NCBI RefSeq assembly: GCF_016107685.1
Contig: NZ_JABASY010000005.1
Coordinates: forward strand, 1-64,000
Source: Brevibacterium yomogidense
GTDB taxonomy: Bacteria > Actinomycetota > Actinomycetes > Actinomycetales > Brevibacteriaceae
Direction of reading: 5' to 3'
DNA length: 64,000 nucleotides
This document shows positions 1-7,476 of this stretch, piece after piece (positions within the stretch are counted from its first letter, which is position 1; every line of letters begins with the position of its first letter). The notes beneath the pieces were generated by a model. That model saw only the letters and a program-made list of their open reading frames with translations. It had not been told where the DNA came from and ran no database searches. Position numbers and translations under genes: made by a program.

Positions 1-8
1 ACTGCTAG

Positions 9-194
9 ACACCGGCGGCTTCAGACCACTTCTACACTCTCTTTTACGATGAGCCTGTTACCCGCAGGCAGTCGGAAAGAATCAAGGTATTGGAGAAGCA
101 GGTGAGTGCGCTCATTGACGTAATCGAAGCACACAATCTTGTGCTTAATCGAATGGCATTCCTGATCGAACGGATGGATAATAGCAATGACTGA
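9..194 (+). CDS. short phage-type coiled-coil ORF or 3' remnant
   Basis: An open frame follows an in-frame TAG at 6-8 and ends with TGA at 192-194, overlapping the next start (ATG 187) by 8 bases, which suggests translational coupling. The C-terminal part (VLEKQVSALIDVIEAH, then LNRMAFLIERMDN) has heptad-like spacing of L/I/V and reads as a short coiled coil. The only start candidates are TTG at 90 and GTG at 102, giving about 34 or 30 residues; no ATG is present. It could be a small structural or morphogenesis protein, or the tail of a gene broken upstream. No family is recognised; the call rests on coupling and codon pattern. Confidence 0.3.
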   Translation, partial: TPAASDHFYTLFYDEPVTRRQSERIKVLEKQVSALIDVIEAHNLVLNRMAFLIERMDNSND

Positions 195-618
195 GCAGAA
201 TCAGGCCGAGGCGACCTCGACCGAGCAGACCCCCGAGACGACCCCCGAGACGCAGACCCCGGAGACGGACACCAAGGCGATCCGCGAGTCCGCGAAATAC
301 CGCAAGAGGGCACAGGAAGCTGAGGCCGAACGGGACCGGCTACGCGAACGCCTCACCGCCGCCCACAAGAGCATCGCAGAGGGCATGTCGGGTCTCCGCA
401 AACCCTCCGCCCTGTGGGCCACCGGCACGAGCGTTGACGACCTCCTAGACGATGACGGCGACCTCGACCCCGCGCGGGTGCAGGAAGCATCACAGGCGGT
501 TGTGGATGAGCTGGGGATCGCTACCGCACCCAAACCCGACCGTTCGCAGGGTGGAGGGGCAGATGACCCTATCGACCCGAAGGAAGAGTTCGCGGCAGCA
601 TTCGGCCCCAAACAGTAA
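187..618 (+). CDS. phage scaffold-like protein
   Basis: This 143-residue acidic protein has a low-complexity Thr/Glu/Pro N-terminus (residues 1-30), then a charged helical stretch of about 40 residues (KYRKRAQEAEAERDRLRERL) typical of capsid scaffolding proteins, and a short C-terminal tail rich in Asp/Pro. It lies directly upstream of a major capsid gene, the usual place for a scaffold. In tailed phages the scaffold guides procapsid assembly and is later expelled. The ATG overlaps the preceding stop, so translation is probably coupled. The family is inferred from composition, size and position; no catalytic (protease) motif is visible. It could instead be a head-associated protein of unknown role. 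Confidence 0.6.
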   Translation: MTEQNQAEATSTEQTPETTPETQTPETDTKAIRESAKYRKRAQEAEAERDRLRERLTAAHKSIAEGMSGLRKPSALWATGTSVDDLLDDDGDLDPARVQEASQAVVDELGIATAPKPDRSQGGGADDPIDPKEEFAAAFGPKQ

Positions 619-642
619 CCAGTAGCCATAGGGTGCTATAAT
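614..642 (+). promoter_or_regulatory. candidate promoter for capsid gene
   Basis: A perfect TATAAT lies at 637-642 just after the scaffold-like stop codon. The -35 position at 17-bp spacing (614-619, AGTAAC) is weak. Transcription from here would give a leader of about 170 nt before the capsid ATG at 819, containing three hairpins. Confidence 0.4.
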
Positions 643-684
643 AGAATAGTCAAGTCAACGTACTAGCGGCGACATTGACACGGT

Positions 685-799
685 GCCGGGGCAACGACCA
701 CGACAGCCCCGGCCCACAGCTTCCCCGCAGCAGCGGGACGGAGGACGGCAGGCAGCCGCCGACGATGACAACACAGTCTCGACGGCGCACCTGCCGTCC
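685..799 (+). promoter_or_regulatory. hairpin-rich leader of capsid gene
   Basis: Three consecutive perfect inverted repeats lie between the scaffold-like and capsid genes. GCCGGGGC pairs between 685-692 and 706-713. CCCGC pairs with GCGGG (724-728 / 733-737). GGACGGCAGG (743-752) pairs with CCTGCCGTCC (790-799), with an inner GCCG/CGGC stem. The ribosome-binding sequence AGGAG follows immediately. Such a leader could set capsid translation level, stabilise the mRNA or act as a processing site; the role is inferred. Confidence 0.5.
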
Positions 800-818
800 T
801 TCCAAGTAGGAGCCAATC

Positions 819-1661
819 ATGGCAACACACACAACGCCGACCAGCGCAACGAGCTGGAGTCCGGACCTCATCAGTTTCGACCCGCAGGACGTCATTCCCG
901 ACGCGCTGATCCTTCAGACCTCTACTGTCGCAGGCAGCGTCGAAGGCGACGAACCCGCAGTCCGAGTCCCACACGTTGACGACGCCGAAGCTGACTTCGT
1001 GGCAGAGGGCGACGAGATTCCCGAAGCGGATCCAGTCCTCGCCGAAACGACCGTTTACACCGGCAAAGTCTCGCAGCTCATCCGCATCTCGCGCGAGCAG
1101 TGGAACCAGACGAACGCAGCAACTCTGCTTTCCACCAGCGTCGAGCGAGCCGTCACCAACCGGGCGAACCTCGCCTACATCGCGCAGGTCGCACCGACCG
1201 AGGGAACGACACCGCCAGCAGGAATCCTTAACACTGACGGTGTGATCGAAGGCGACCCGATCGGCGACAACCTCGACCCGCTCGCAGACGCCCTCGCAGC
1301 AATCGAAGCGGCCAACGGAGCGCCGACGCACATCATCGCCTCACCGACGGCATGGTCCGCACTGCGCAAGCTGAAGACCGCAACCGACGCACACACGATG
1401 ATCCTCGGAGCAGGCAACAACGACGCAGAGAAGCGGGTCTTCGGACTCCCCGTGCTCACGTCGCCCGCAGTGCCGTCCGGGGAGATCGTGGTCGTGGACT
1501 CCACCGCCATCCTCAGTGCCGTCGGACAGGTGCAGGTCGCAACGTCGGAGCACACCTACTTCGCCAGCGATAGCATCGCCCTCCGCTGCACATGGCGGTT
1601 CGGGCAGCAGACAGTCCGCCCTGACCGCATCGCCCACCTGAGCATCACCACGGAGGACTGA
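819..1661 (+). CDS. phage major capsid protein (HK97-type)
   Basis: The 280-residue protein has the layout of a short HK97-fold major capsid protein. An N-terminal region carries 'GDEPAVRVPHV' and 'FVAEGDEIPEADP', the latter resembling the E-loop 'EGxxxPxS/D' segment of capsid proteins. A basic helix follows ('SQLIRISREQW'), then the P-domain helix with 'DALAAIEAANG', and the closing segment with 'SPTAWSALRKLK' and 'VFGLPVLTSPAVPSGEIVVVD', both typical of this family. It forms the icosahedral shell. The start is fixed by AGGAG at 808-812 and ATG at 819. A strong hairpin terminator follows. It is shorter than most HK97 capsids, and there is no prohead protease, connector or tail gene after it in the window. 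Confidence 0.85.
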   Translation: MATHTTPTSATSWSPDLISFDPQDVIPDALILQTSTVAGSVEGDEPAVRVPHVDDAEADFVAEGDEIPEADPVLAETTVYTGKVSQLIRISREQWNQTNAATLLSTSVERAVTNRANLAYIAQVAPTEGTTPPAGILNTDGVIEGDPIGDNLDPLADALAAIEAANGAPTHIIASPTAWSALRKLKTATDAHTMILGAGNNDAEKRVFGLPVLTSPAVPSGEIVVVDSTAILSAVGQVQVATSEHTYFASDSIALRCTWRFGQQTVRPDRIAHLSITTED

Positions 1662-1675
1662 CACCCCAACCAACA

Positions 1676-1707
1676 GCGGCCCCGCACCAAACCAGGAGCG
1701 GGGCCGC
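1676..1707 (+). terminator. hairpin terminator after capsid gene
   Basis: GCGGCCCCGC (1676-1685) pairs perfectly with GCGGGGCCGC (1698-1707) 15 bases after the capsid stop. There is no T-run, as is common in high-GC terminators. Confidence 0.6.
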
Positions 1708-1733
1708 TACTCACGTCCACCGGGCCGGGCCTA

Positions 1734-1970
1734 AGCCCTCCGAAAAATGACCGCCGGAGAGAGCCGTCGGAGGTGCGGATAAACCAAAGTTTTTCTGGGT
1801 GTGACCGGAGCCGCACTTTCGTCACACTCTGAGACGGCACGGGAGGGGACCGGCAGCCTTCCCCGCAATCGACCGCCGGGGAGAAGCCTCGCTGTCCAGA
1901 GGGCTGGAAAGTTCCGGAATGGGCACGGGCGGGGGGCTAGAGCCTTCCGAATTTTGACCGTCGGGGAGCC
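1734..1970. repeat. three dispersed stem-loop repeats
   Basis: Three related elements of 30-34 bp lie at 1734-1765, 1855-1888 and 1941-1970. Each opens with AGCC(C/T)TCC, has a central (A/C)..TGACCG(C/T) or CGACCGC segment, and closes with GGAG..AGCC. Each can fold with a short stem whose sequence changes while pairing is kept (CTCCG/CGGAG; TCCCCG/CGGGGA; TCCG/CGGG with a G-U pair). No protein gene is convincing in 1708-2016, so this is the main content of that gap. Confidence 0.55.
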
Positions 1971-2016
1971 GTATCTTGTTTTGTACGGGATGGGGGAATC
2001 CGCGGCGACGTGCGCT

Positions 2017-2250
2017 TCAGCTGTCGGAAGGGGGTTCGGGGTTGTGTGGCGTGCACTTGTTGACGTCGTATGCGCAGACCTCGCCGGTATTCGGGAAGTG
2101 CAAGAGATAGCAGCGGACGTGGTGAGGGGGGTTGCCGAAGTTCTTCCCTGGATTGATGATCTTGCCGGGCTCGTCGCGGTCGGGCACGGTGACCCATTCA
2201 GTTTTGGAGGGGTCGTGTCCGAGGTATTCGGTGCGCAGGTTGGGCGTCAT
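2017..2250 (-). CDS. small phage-element protein, unknown
   Basis: This 77-residue minus-strand protein is preceded by a good ribosome-binding sequence (GGAGTAAGG, ending about 4 bases before the ATG). It has a mixed, folded-looking composition with VTVPDRDEPGKIINPGKNFG and two cysteines (VRCYLLHF and NKCTPH) that might pair or bind metal. No family is recognised. A plus-strand frame over the same bases has no ribosome-binding site and unlikely composition, so the minus strand is preferred. It sits within the integrated element, oriented opposite to the capsid gene. Confidence 0.5.
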   Translation of the reverse strand: MTPNLRTEYLGHDPSKTEWVTVPDRDEPGKIINPGKNFGNPPHHVRCYLLHFPNTGEVCAYDVNKCTPHNPEPPSDS

Positions 2251-2327
2251 TGCCTTACTCCGTTCGTAGTGGTGCGCTCACCATAGCCCGTGCTCCTCGC
2301 GGGCAGCCTCGTATGGCTTGAGCGACT

Positions 2328-2369
2328 AATCGCCCCACATGACCCGCTTATGGGCTGTGTGGGGCGATT
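2328..2369 (-). terminator. hairpin after 60-residue gene
   Basis: AATCGCCCCACA (2328-2339) pairs perfectly with TGTGGGGCGATT (2358-2369) around an 18-base loop. It lies just downstream of the minus-strand gene 2393-2575 and is probably its terminator. Confidence 0.55.
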
Positions 2370-2392
2370 CTGTCGATTCAGGGGAGTGTGCT

Positions 2393-2575
2393 TCAGCTGT
2401 GGCGATGCTGCGTTTCGAGGCGTAGCACTGTGAACGTCTTGAGCCGTTCGCCAGCCTCATCGGTGGACCCGGCTTCGAGGAGCCGCGCGACGACGTAGGC
2501 AGCGTGGTTGAGCTCGTCGCGTAGTTCCGCGTCGGTGAGGGATGCGACTGCGGTGAAGGTGAGCGTGTTCTGCAT
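2393..2575 (-). CDS. small helical protein, unknown
   Basis: This is a 60-residue protein starting MQNTLTFTAVASLTDAELRDEL, with GGAGAA about 7 bases before the ATG. It is predicted to be mostly helical (SLTDAELRDELNHAAYVVARLLEAG), a pattern seen in small phage or plasmid regulators, but no helix-turn-helix is obvious. A perfect 12-bp hairpin follows it. It lies about 160 bp from the attachment site inside the element, on the strand opposite the capsid gene. The function is unknown. Confidence 0.5.
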   Translation of the reverse strand: MQNTLTFTAVASLTDAELRDELNHAAYVVARLLEAGSTDEAGERLKTFTVLRLETQHRHS

Positions 2576-2730
2576 GATGTTCTCCGTCGAAAGTGTTGTG
2601 CTCGTTGTTGTGCTCCCGAGCGGGTATCCGCGTGTATCGGGATGTTGTAGCGACGGTGAGAGGGTGGCAGAAGACCGTCATGTAGCGCGGAATGACGGCC
2701 TCAGGTGGGTCTGTGTGCGGAATCGGTATT

Positions 2731-2757
2731 GGGAGTTCAAATCCCCTATCCTCCGCA
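2731..2757 (+). other. attachment site: 3' end of a tRNA-Ser-like gene
   Basis: The sequence reads as the T-loop (TTCAAAT), the 3' T-stem (CCCCT) and the 3' acceptor strand (ATCCTCC-G) of a tRNA, matching the 3' end of actinobacterial tRNA-Ser. The 5' T-stem side (GGGAG) mispairs at one position, and no D-arm or anticodon arm is present upstream, so the tRNA is only a 3' fragment. The shared core probably runs from about 2735 to 2756. A tRNA-type terminator follows directly. This is the layout left when an element integrates into a tRNA 3' end; the restored tRNA should lie left of this window. No integrase gene is seen here. Confidence 0.75.
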
Positions 2758-2762
2758 GTGGC

Positions 2763-2800
2763 AAGGCCCCTGACCTGCTGAAACAGGTCAGGGGCCTTTT
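2763..2800 (+). terminator. intrinsic terminator (displaced tRNA terminator)
   Basis: A 15-bp perfect stem (AAGGCCCCTGACCTG, 2763-2777, with 2784-2798) has a CTGAAA loop and ends in TTTT. It is the strongest classical terminator in the window and is placed 6 bases after the tRNA 3' fragment. Confidence 0.9.
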
Positions 2801-2944
2801 GCTGTCCGAGCGCCCTTGGCGACAGGTTGGCGCAGGACTGATTCGCGGTCCGGGGCTCTTGCGCTCAGATGTGATCACATCCTACTGTGCGAGGAGACAC
2901 CGGTGCGACGAGGCGCCGGCCGCCGTTGAAAGGGGGTGCTCCCC

Positions 2945-4357
2945 ATGAAAGACGCTGTCATCGTCGGTGGTGGGCTCGCAGGATTGTCGGCTGCGTGGCG
3001 GCTGCGCAACTGGGGCGTCACACTGCTGGAATCGAACCACAGGGTGGGTGGGCGGATCCGTTCGGAGAACCGCGGTCGCTACTTCCTCAACTGGGGCGGG
3101 CACATGTTCGCCGGAGGGAAGACCGCGACCACCGACCTGATCAATGAGACGCAGACCCGTTCGGGTGAGATCCCGGGGTCTCTCTCCGCGATCTCCATGA
3201 ACGGGAAGCTCCTCATCGACGGGCCCGTCCAGAGCTACCCGTTCCGGATCCCTATGGCGATGAAAGACCGGGTCTCGATGGTCAGGGCCGGCGCGAAGGT
3301 CAGTGCGGACGTCCTCCGCTACGCCAACGCCGTGAGGCTGCGGCCCAACGAGAGCGCCGAGATGCGCCAGCAGCGCATCTACGACTTCGAGAACGACCGC
3401 ACATTCGCCGACTACGTCGGTGAGCTCTCCGAGGACGCGGAAGCGATGTTCCGTCCCACGATCACCCGGTCGGCTGCCGACCCGGACGAACTGGCCGCCG
3501 GTGCCGGCATCGGATATTTCAGCCTCGTGTGGAACATCGGACAGGGCCTCAACCGGAACATCAGCGGTGGCGCGTCCAACCTCGTCGAGTCGATCGCCGC
3601 ACCGCTGCAGGACGACATCCAGCTCGATGCCAAGGTGCAAGAGATCGTGCACAAGAAGGACCACGTCGTCGTCCGATACCGGCAGGACGACATCGACCAC
3701 GAGATCGGGGCGCGCACTGTCATCCTGGCCACACCGGCCACCGTTGCACACAAGCTGGCGGTCGACCTGCAGCCCGAGAAGCGCGAAGCGCTCGCGCAGA
3801 TCGTCTACGGCCCGTATGTGTCTGCGGCGTTCCTCACGAACGAGACGGGGCCCAAGCCGTGGGACCGCGCGTATGGGATCGCGACACCGAAGCGGTCATT
3901 CAACGTCGTCATGAACCAGGGGAACATCGTGCGCGGTGCCGAGGCGGAGCGGCAGCCCGGAGGCAGCATCATGACGTTCTCTCCCGGGAGTCTGGCGCGC
4001 AGACTGCTGGACCTCGACGACGAGGACATCCTCGAGACCTACGTGAGCGACCTCGACGACGTGCTGCCGGGCTTCGCAGGGATCATCGAAGAGGCCCACG
4101 TGCAGCGCTGGAGGACTGGTGCCCCGTACTGCTTTCCGGGCAGGGGCAAGCTGCAGCCGGCTCTGACCGCGCTGTCGGGGCGGGTGTTCCTCGCGGGTGA
4201 CTACTTGGGCACGCTCTACACGGAGACGGCGATCAGCTCCGGCTTCACTGCCGCGCAGGAGGTCGCGAACATCCTCGCGACCGCGCGGCAGACCCGTCGT
4301 CACCACCCTGTTCAGCACCCGAACGAGAACGAGCCGCCGCGGCATGGGCGAGGCTAG
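2945..4357 (+). CDS. FAD-dependent amine oxidase/protoporphyrinogen-oxidase-like protein
   Basis: This is a 470-residue flavoprotein. Residues 5-20 carry the dinucleotide-binding motif (VIVGGGLAGLSAAWRL), followed by the acidic ribose ligand (LLES) and the RIRSE segment after VGG. The C-terminal FAD motif (GRVFLAGDYLGTLYTETA) is at about 411-430. The layout is that of the flavin amine oxidase/PpoX/phytoene-desaturase superfamily, which oxidises amines, porphyrinogens or polyenes; the substrate cannot be read from the sequence. The start is ATG 2945, with AAAGGGGG at 2929-2936; a GTG at 2936 lies inside that ribosome site and is less likely. It is the first chromosomal gene beyond the attachment site and appears monocistronic. 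Confidence 0.8.
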   Translation: MKDAVIVGGGLAGLSAAWRLRNWGVTLLESNHRVGGRIRSENRGRYFLNWGGHMFAGGKTATTDLINETQTRSGEIPGSLSAISMNGKLLIDGPVQSYPFRIPMAMKDRVSMVRAGAKVSADVLRYANAVRLRPNESAEMRQQRIYDFENDRTFADYVGELSEDAEAMFRPTITRSAADPDELAAGAGIGYFSLVWNIGQGLNRNISGGASNLVESIAAPLQDDIQLDAKVQEIVHKKDHVVVRYRQDDIDHEIGARTVILATPATVAHKLAVDLQPEKREALAQIVYGPYVSAAFLTNETGPKPWDRAYGIATPKRSFNVVMNQGNIVRGAEAERQPGGSIMTFSPGSLARRLLDLDDEDILETYVSDLDDVLPGFAGIIEEAHVQRWRTGAPYCFPGRGKLQPALTALSGRVFLAGDYLGTLYTETAISSGFTAAQEVANILATARQTRRHHPVQHPNENEPPRHGRG

Positions 4358-4798
4358 GACTGTTGCCACGGCACGAGCGAGCCTGGGGCTGTCGGGACGA
4401 CGCGGCTGACGTCAGGGTTGTCGGGGCGGTGCGGGAGAGGCCAGGGAGCGGCAGCAAGGGAGGGTGGGGCGCCGAGTCGGCAGCAAGGGTGGGTGTCGGC
4501 CGGCTCCACTGAGAGGGCGACGTGCTGCGCCCCAAGGTCACGTTTTGGAATCATTGAAGGCCGTGTCGAGAAACGAGAATCTCGTGATCGCGAGGGTTGA
4601 GAAACAGCGGCCTTGAAGCGTCTCGATCGCGCTCACCGTGCGCAACGGCGGGGCTCGACCCCGTCGGAGACCAACCTGCGTATTCGTCAAGAAAAGCCTG
4701 AAAATTCGCTTTGACACGGGTGGGGGCCTTCTATAGCTTCGCAAGTGTGCCAGCCATCACCATCTGCGCTCTGTAGATGAACTGAAGAAGGGTCACAT
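4358..4798. other. 441-bp gene-free stretch with promoter
   Basis: The first 180 bases are G-rich with no credible ORF. An inverted repeat AAGGCCG/CGGCCTT (4557-4563 and 4608-4614) encloses a small ACGAG/CTCGT hairpin at 4573-4585. A promoter-like TTGACA (4711-4716) is followed at 17 bp by TAGCTT (4734-4739), overlapping a TATAGC (4732-4737). It would drive the ABC importer that follows. Confidence 0.5.
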
Positions 4799-5629
4799 GT
4801 GATTAACAGCAATTGGAATTGGAGGATCGCCGCGACCAGCGGAGCCGCGATCCTGGCTCTGGGGCTCGCTGCCTGCGGCGGCGGCTCCGACTCTGCTGAC
4901 GGGGGAGACGACAGCGCGCTGCAGGACAGCTACGTCGTCGCTTCCGACACGTCATTCGTCCCGTTCGCATTCGAGGAGGACGGGGAATACGTCGGCTTCG
5001 ATATGGACATCATCAACACCCTCGCCGACCGGGTGGGCTTCGAGATCGACCTCGAGACGACGAACTTCGACGGGATCATCCCCGGACTGCAGACCGGTTC
5101 GTTCGACATCGCCATCGCCGGTATCGGCATCACCGACGAACGTGCAGAAGTCATCGACTACACGAGCCCCTATTACATGTCCGGACTGCGCATGGCGGTC
5201 CCGATCGACAACGATGAGATCGAGAACGTCGAAGACCTCGAGGGACGCACGATCGCCACGCGTCTGGGCTCGACCAGCGCGGCCTTCATCGAAGAGAACA
5301 TCGAGGGCGCGACGGCCAACACGTACGAGCAGCTCGATCAGGCATACCTGTCGGTCGAGGGCGGCGGCTCCGACGCGATCCTCTACGACGCGCCCAACGT
5401 CGAGTACTACGTCGAGACGGCGGGTGCCGACAGCCTGAAGGTGACCGGTGACCTGTTCGAGGCGGAGAACTACGGCATCGCAGTCTCGAAGGGCAACGAG
5501 GACCTGGTCGAGGCACTGGACGACGCCCTCGCCGAGATCATCGACGACGGTACGTACGCGGAGATCCATTCAGAGTGGTTCGGCAGCGAGCCCGAGTGGC
5601 TGGACGACCTGGCTGCTTCGGCGGACTGA
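4799..5629 (+). CDS. polar amino-acid ABC transporter, substrate-binding lipoprotein
   Basis: This is a 276-residue lipoprotein with a signal peptide and lipobox LAAC (Cys26), followed by a Gly/Ser/Asp-rich linker. The mature part is a family 3 solute-binding protein: the early 'VVASDTSFVPFAF' strand, 'GFDMDIINTLADRVGFEIDL', 'FDGIIPGLQTGSFDIAIAGIGIT' and 'RAEVIDYTSPYY' are the standard succession for glutamine/glutamate/His-type binding proteins. It delivers substrate to the permease and ATPase encoded next. GTG 4799 is chosen because AAGGG lies 8 bases upstream; an ATG at 4797 runs straight into TGA. A hairpin separates it from the permease, which probably keeps binding protein in excess. 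Confidence 0.9.
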   Translation: MINSNWNWRIAATSGAAILALGLAACGGGSDSADGGDDSALQDSYVVASDTSFVPFAFEEDGEYVGFDMDIINTLADRVGFEIDLETTNFDGIIPGLQTGSFDIAIAGIGITDERAEVIDYTSPYYMSGLRMAVPIDNDEIENVEDLEGRTIATRLGSTSAAFIEENIEGATANTYEQLDQAYLSVEGGGSDAILYDAPNVEYYVETAGADSLKVTGDLFEAENYGIAVSKGNEDLVEALDDALAEIIDDGTYAEIHSEWFGSEPEWLDDLAASAD

Positions 5630-5650
5630 CGTAACACCAACTTTCCGTAG

Positions 5651-5675
5651 GGCGGGCGCTCACAGGGCGCCCGCC
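5651..5675 (+). terminator. attenuating hairpin in ABC operon
   Basis: GGCGGGCGC (5651-5659) pairs with GCGCCCGCC (5667-5675). It lies between the binding-protein stop and the permease start and is likely a partial terminator or mRNA stabiliser giving more binding protein than permease. Confidence 0.65.
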
Positions 5676-5698
5676 TTATGGCGGAAGGCATTCTGACT

Positions 5699-6370
5699 AT
5701 GGAGAGACTGCTGGGCTTCAACTGGGCCGGAGTCATCGAATTCCTGCCGGCACTGACGGCCGGGCTGTACTACACGCTGTTCATTTCAGTGGTGGGACTG
5801 GCGATCGGCTTCGTGCTCGGCGCTTTTGTGGGTCTGGGCCGGATCAGCCGCTTCAAGGTGGTCTACGCCCTGGCCACGGTCTACATCGAGATCATCCGGG
5901 GTACACCGGTTCTGGTCCAGGCCATCTGGATCTACTTCGCACTCCCGCTGATCATCCAGTACACGCTCCCCTCAGTGCTGGCGGGTGTCATCGTGATCGC
6001 TCTGAACTCGGGTGCGTACATCGCGGAGATCGTGCGTGGAGCTGTCCAGTCGATCGAGAAGGGGCAGACGGAGGCCGGTCGTTCGCTGGGCATGAGCAGG
6101 CACATGACGATGAGGCACGTCGTCTGGCCCCAAGCGTTCAGGCGCATGATCCCGCCGCTGGGCAACCAGTTCATCATCAGTATCAAGGACACCTCGCTGC
6201 TGTCGGTGATCCTCGTTCCTGAACTCATCTTCCAGGGCCGCCTGGTCGCCGCCAACCACTTCAACGCGGTGGAGATCTACACCACCGTGGCACTGTTCTA
6301 CTTGGCGATCACCCTGACGCTGTCCGGTGTCCTGCGGCTCGTCGAGAAGCGTTTGGAGAGCCGCTCATGA
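5699..6370 (+). CDS. polar amino-acid ABC transporter permease
   Basis: This is a 223-residue inner-membrane permease of the HisM/GlnP type with about five hydrophobic segments. It has the conserved N-terminal '[12 protein letters not shown]' start of the domain, '[11 protein letters not shown]' in a central loop, and the EAA loop 'EAGRSLGMS...[11 protein letters not shown]' that docks on the ATPase. It forms the channel for the substrate captured by the upstream lipoprotein. ATG 5699 is favoured (GGAAGG 10 bases upstream); an in-frame ATG at 5678 would add seven residues. Its stop overlaps the ATPase start (ATGA), so the two are coupled. Confidence 0.9.
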   Translation: MERLLGFNWAGVIEFLPALTAGLYYTLFISVVGLAIGFVLGAFVGLGRISRFKVVYALATVYIEIIRGTPVLVQAIWIYFALPLIIQYTLPSVLAGVIVIALNSGAYIAEIVRGAVQSIEKGQTEAGRSLGMSRHMTMRHVVWPQAFRRMIPPLGNQFIISIKDTSLLSVILVPELIFQGRLVAANHFNAVEIYTTVALFYLAITLTLSGVLRLVEKRLESRS

Positions 6371-7092
6371 TCATCGAAGTGAAGGACCTGCGGAAGTCGT
6401 TCGGCAGCAACGAGGTCCTGACAGGCATCGACTGCAGCATCGCCGAATCGGAAGTGGTCTGTGTGATCGGGCCGTCCGGATCGGGCAAGAGCACCTTCCT
6501 CCGGTGCCTGAACCTGCTCGAAGAGATCACGTCCGGCGAGGTCGTCATCGACGGCAACAGCCTGACGGATCGTCGCCTCAAGATCGATGGTGTCCGTGCC
6601 GAGATCGGCATGGTGTTCCAGCAGTTCAACCTCTTCCCGCACAAATCCGTCATCGAGAACATCATGCTCGCTCCGATGAAGGTGCGGAGCCTCAGCCAGG
6701 AACAGGCGCGCGAACGTGGGCGCGCCCTGCTGAAGAAGGTCGGTCTGGCCGAGAAGGAGAACGCCTACCCCGGCAGCCTGTCGGGCGGCCAGCAGCAGCG
6801 TGTCGCCATTGCCAGAGCGCTTGCGATGGAACCGAAGATCATGCTGTTCGATGAGCCGACCTCGGCTTTGGACCCGGAGCTCGTCGGTGAGGTTCTCGCG
6901 GTGATGAAGGACCTCGCGCAGGAGGGGATGACGATGGTGGTCGTCACTCACGAGATGGGGTTCGCCCGAGAAGTGGGTGATCGTGTCCTGTTCCTCGACG
7001 GGGGAGTGCTGGTGGAGCAGGGAACACCGACGGAGATCTTCGACAATCCGCAGGAGTCCCGGACGAAGAACTTCCTCAACAAGATCCTCTGA
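6367..7092 (+). CDS. polar amino-acid ABC transporter ATP-binding protein
   Basis: This is a 241-residue cytoplasmic ATPase of the GlnQ/HisP family. Walker A is GPSGSGKST (residues 35-43), the Q-loop lies in '[11 protein letters not shown]', the signature is LSGGQQQR, Walker B is [12 protein letters not shown], and the switch His is in 'VVTHEMGFA'. It powers import with the permease, whose last codon it overlaps. The whole unit (4799-7092) is a complete three-gene importer, most like glutamine/glutamate or basic amino-acid systems; the exact substrate is not determined. A strong terminator follows. Confidence 0.93.
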   Translation: MIIEVKDLRKSFGSNEVLTGIDCSIAESEVVCVIGPSGSGKSTFLRCLNLLEEITSGEVVIDGNSLTDRRLKIDGVRAEIGMVFQQFNLFPHKSVIENIMLAPMKVRSLSQEQARERGRALLKKVGLAEKENAYPGSLSGGQQQRVAIARALAMEPKIMLFDEPTSALDPELVGEVLAVMKDLAQEGMTMVVVTHEMGFAREVGDRVLFLDGGVLVEQGTPTEIFDNPQESRTKNFLNKIL

Positions 7093-7134
7093 GGAACACG
7101 ATCCTGTGACGAACAAGCTCGTGTGAGCCGACGC

Positions 7135-7164
7135 GCGGGGCTGCACCGATCGGTGCAGCCCCGC
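7135..7164 (+). terminator. terminator of ABC importer operon
   Basis: GCGGGGCTGCACCG (7135-7148) pairs perfectly with 7151-7164. The rest of the 384-bp gap to 7477 has no ORF. It contains an imperfect direct repeat of about 27 bp (7183-7209 and 7210-7237) but no clear promoter. Confidence 0.85.
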
Positions 7165-7476
7165 ATTCGCGTCCGCGGGCGCTGTCCGCGATGCGCGAGT
7201 TCTCATCACAGTCCGCGGTGCGTGAGCTCTGTTCACCGTGCAAACCCTGTGGCAGAGCTGGGGTCTCCGCAACCGCAGGTTTCACGCACAGGTGAAGAGC
7301 ACCTCGGGCCCGGAGAAGTCGTGCGCGGCCGTGCCGAACCTACTCACGAGTGAACCGGAGATCGTCTCTTTTCCGGGCTATGGTGGCGGGAGTGCGGCAC
7401 GGTGGAGTGCCGTCTTGCTTCATTTTCGGCCTGGACAGCGAGGACGCTGCAGGCCCGGACGAGAGGTGGACGAGCG

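Noticed and set aside
1801..2286. Plus-strand open frame of 161 codons across the repeat region
   Set aside because: It lacks a ribosome site, overlaps a minus-strand gene that has one, and has an unnatural composition from GC-rich bias.
2936..2944. GTG at 2936 as the flavin oxidoreductase start
   Set aside because: It lies inside the AAAGGGGG ribosome site; ATG 2945 has correct spacing and begins the FAD motif properly.
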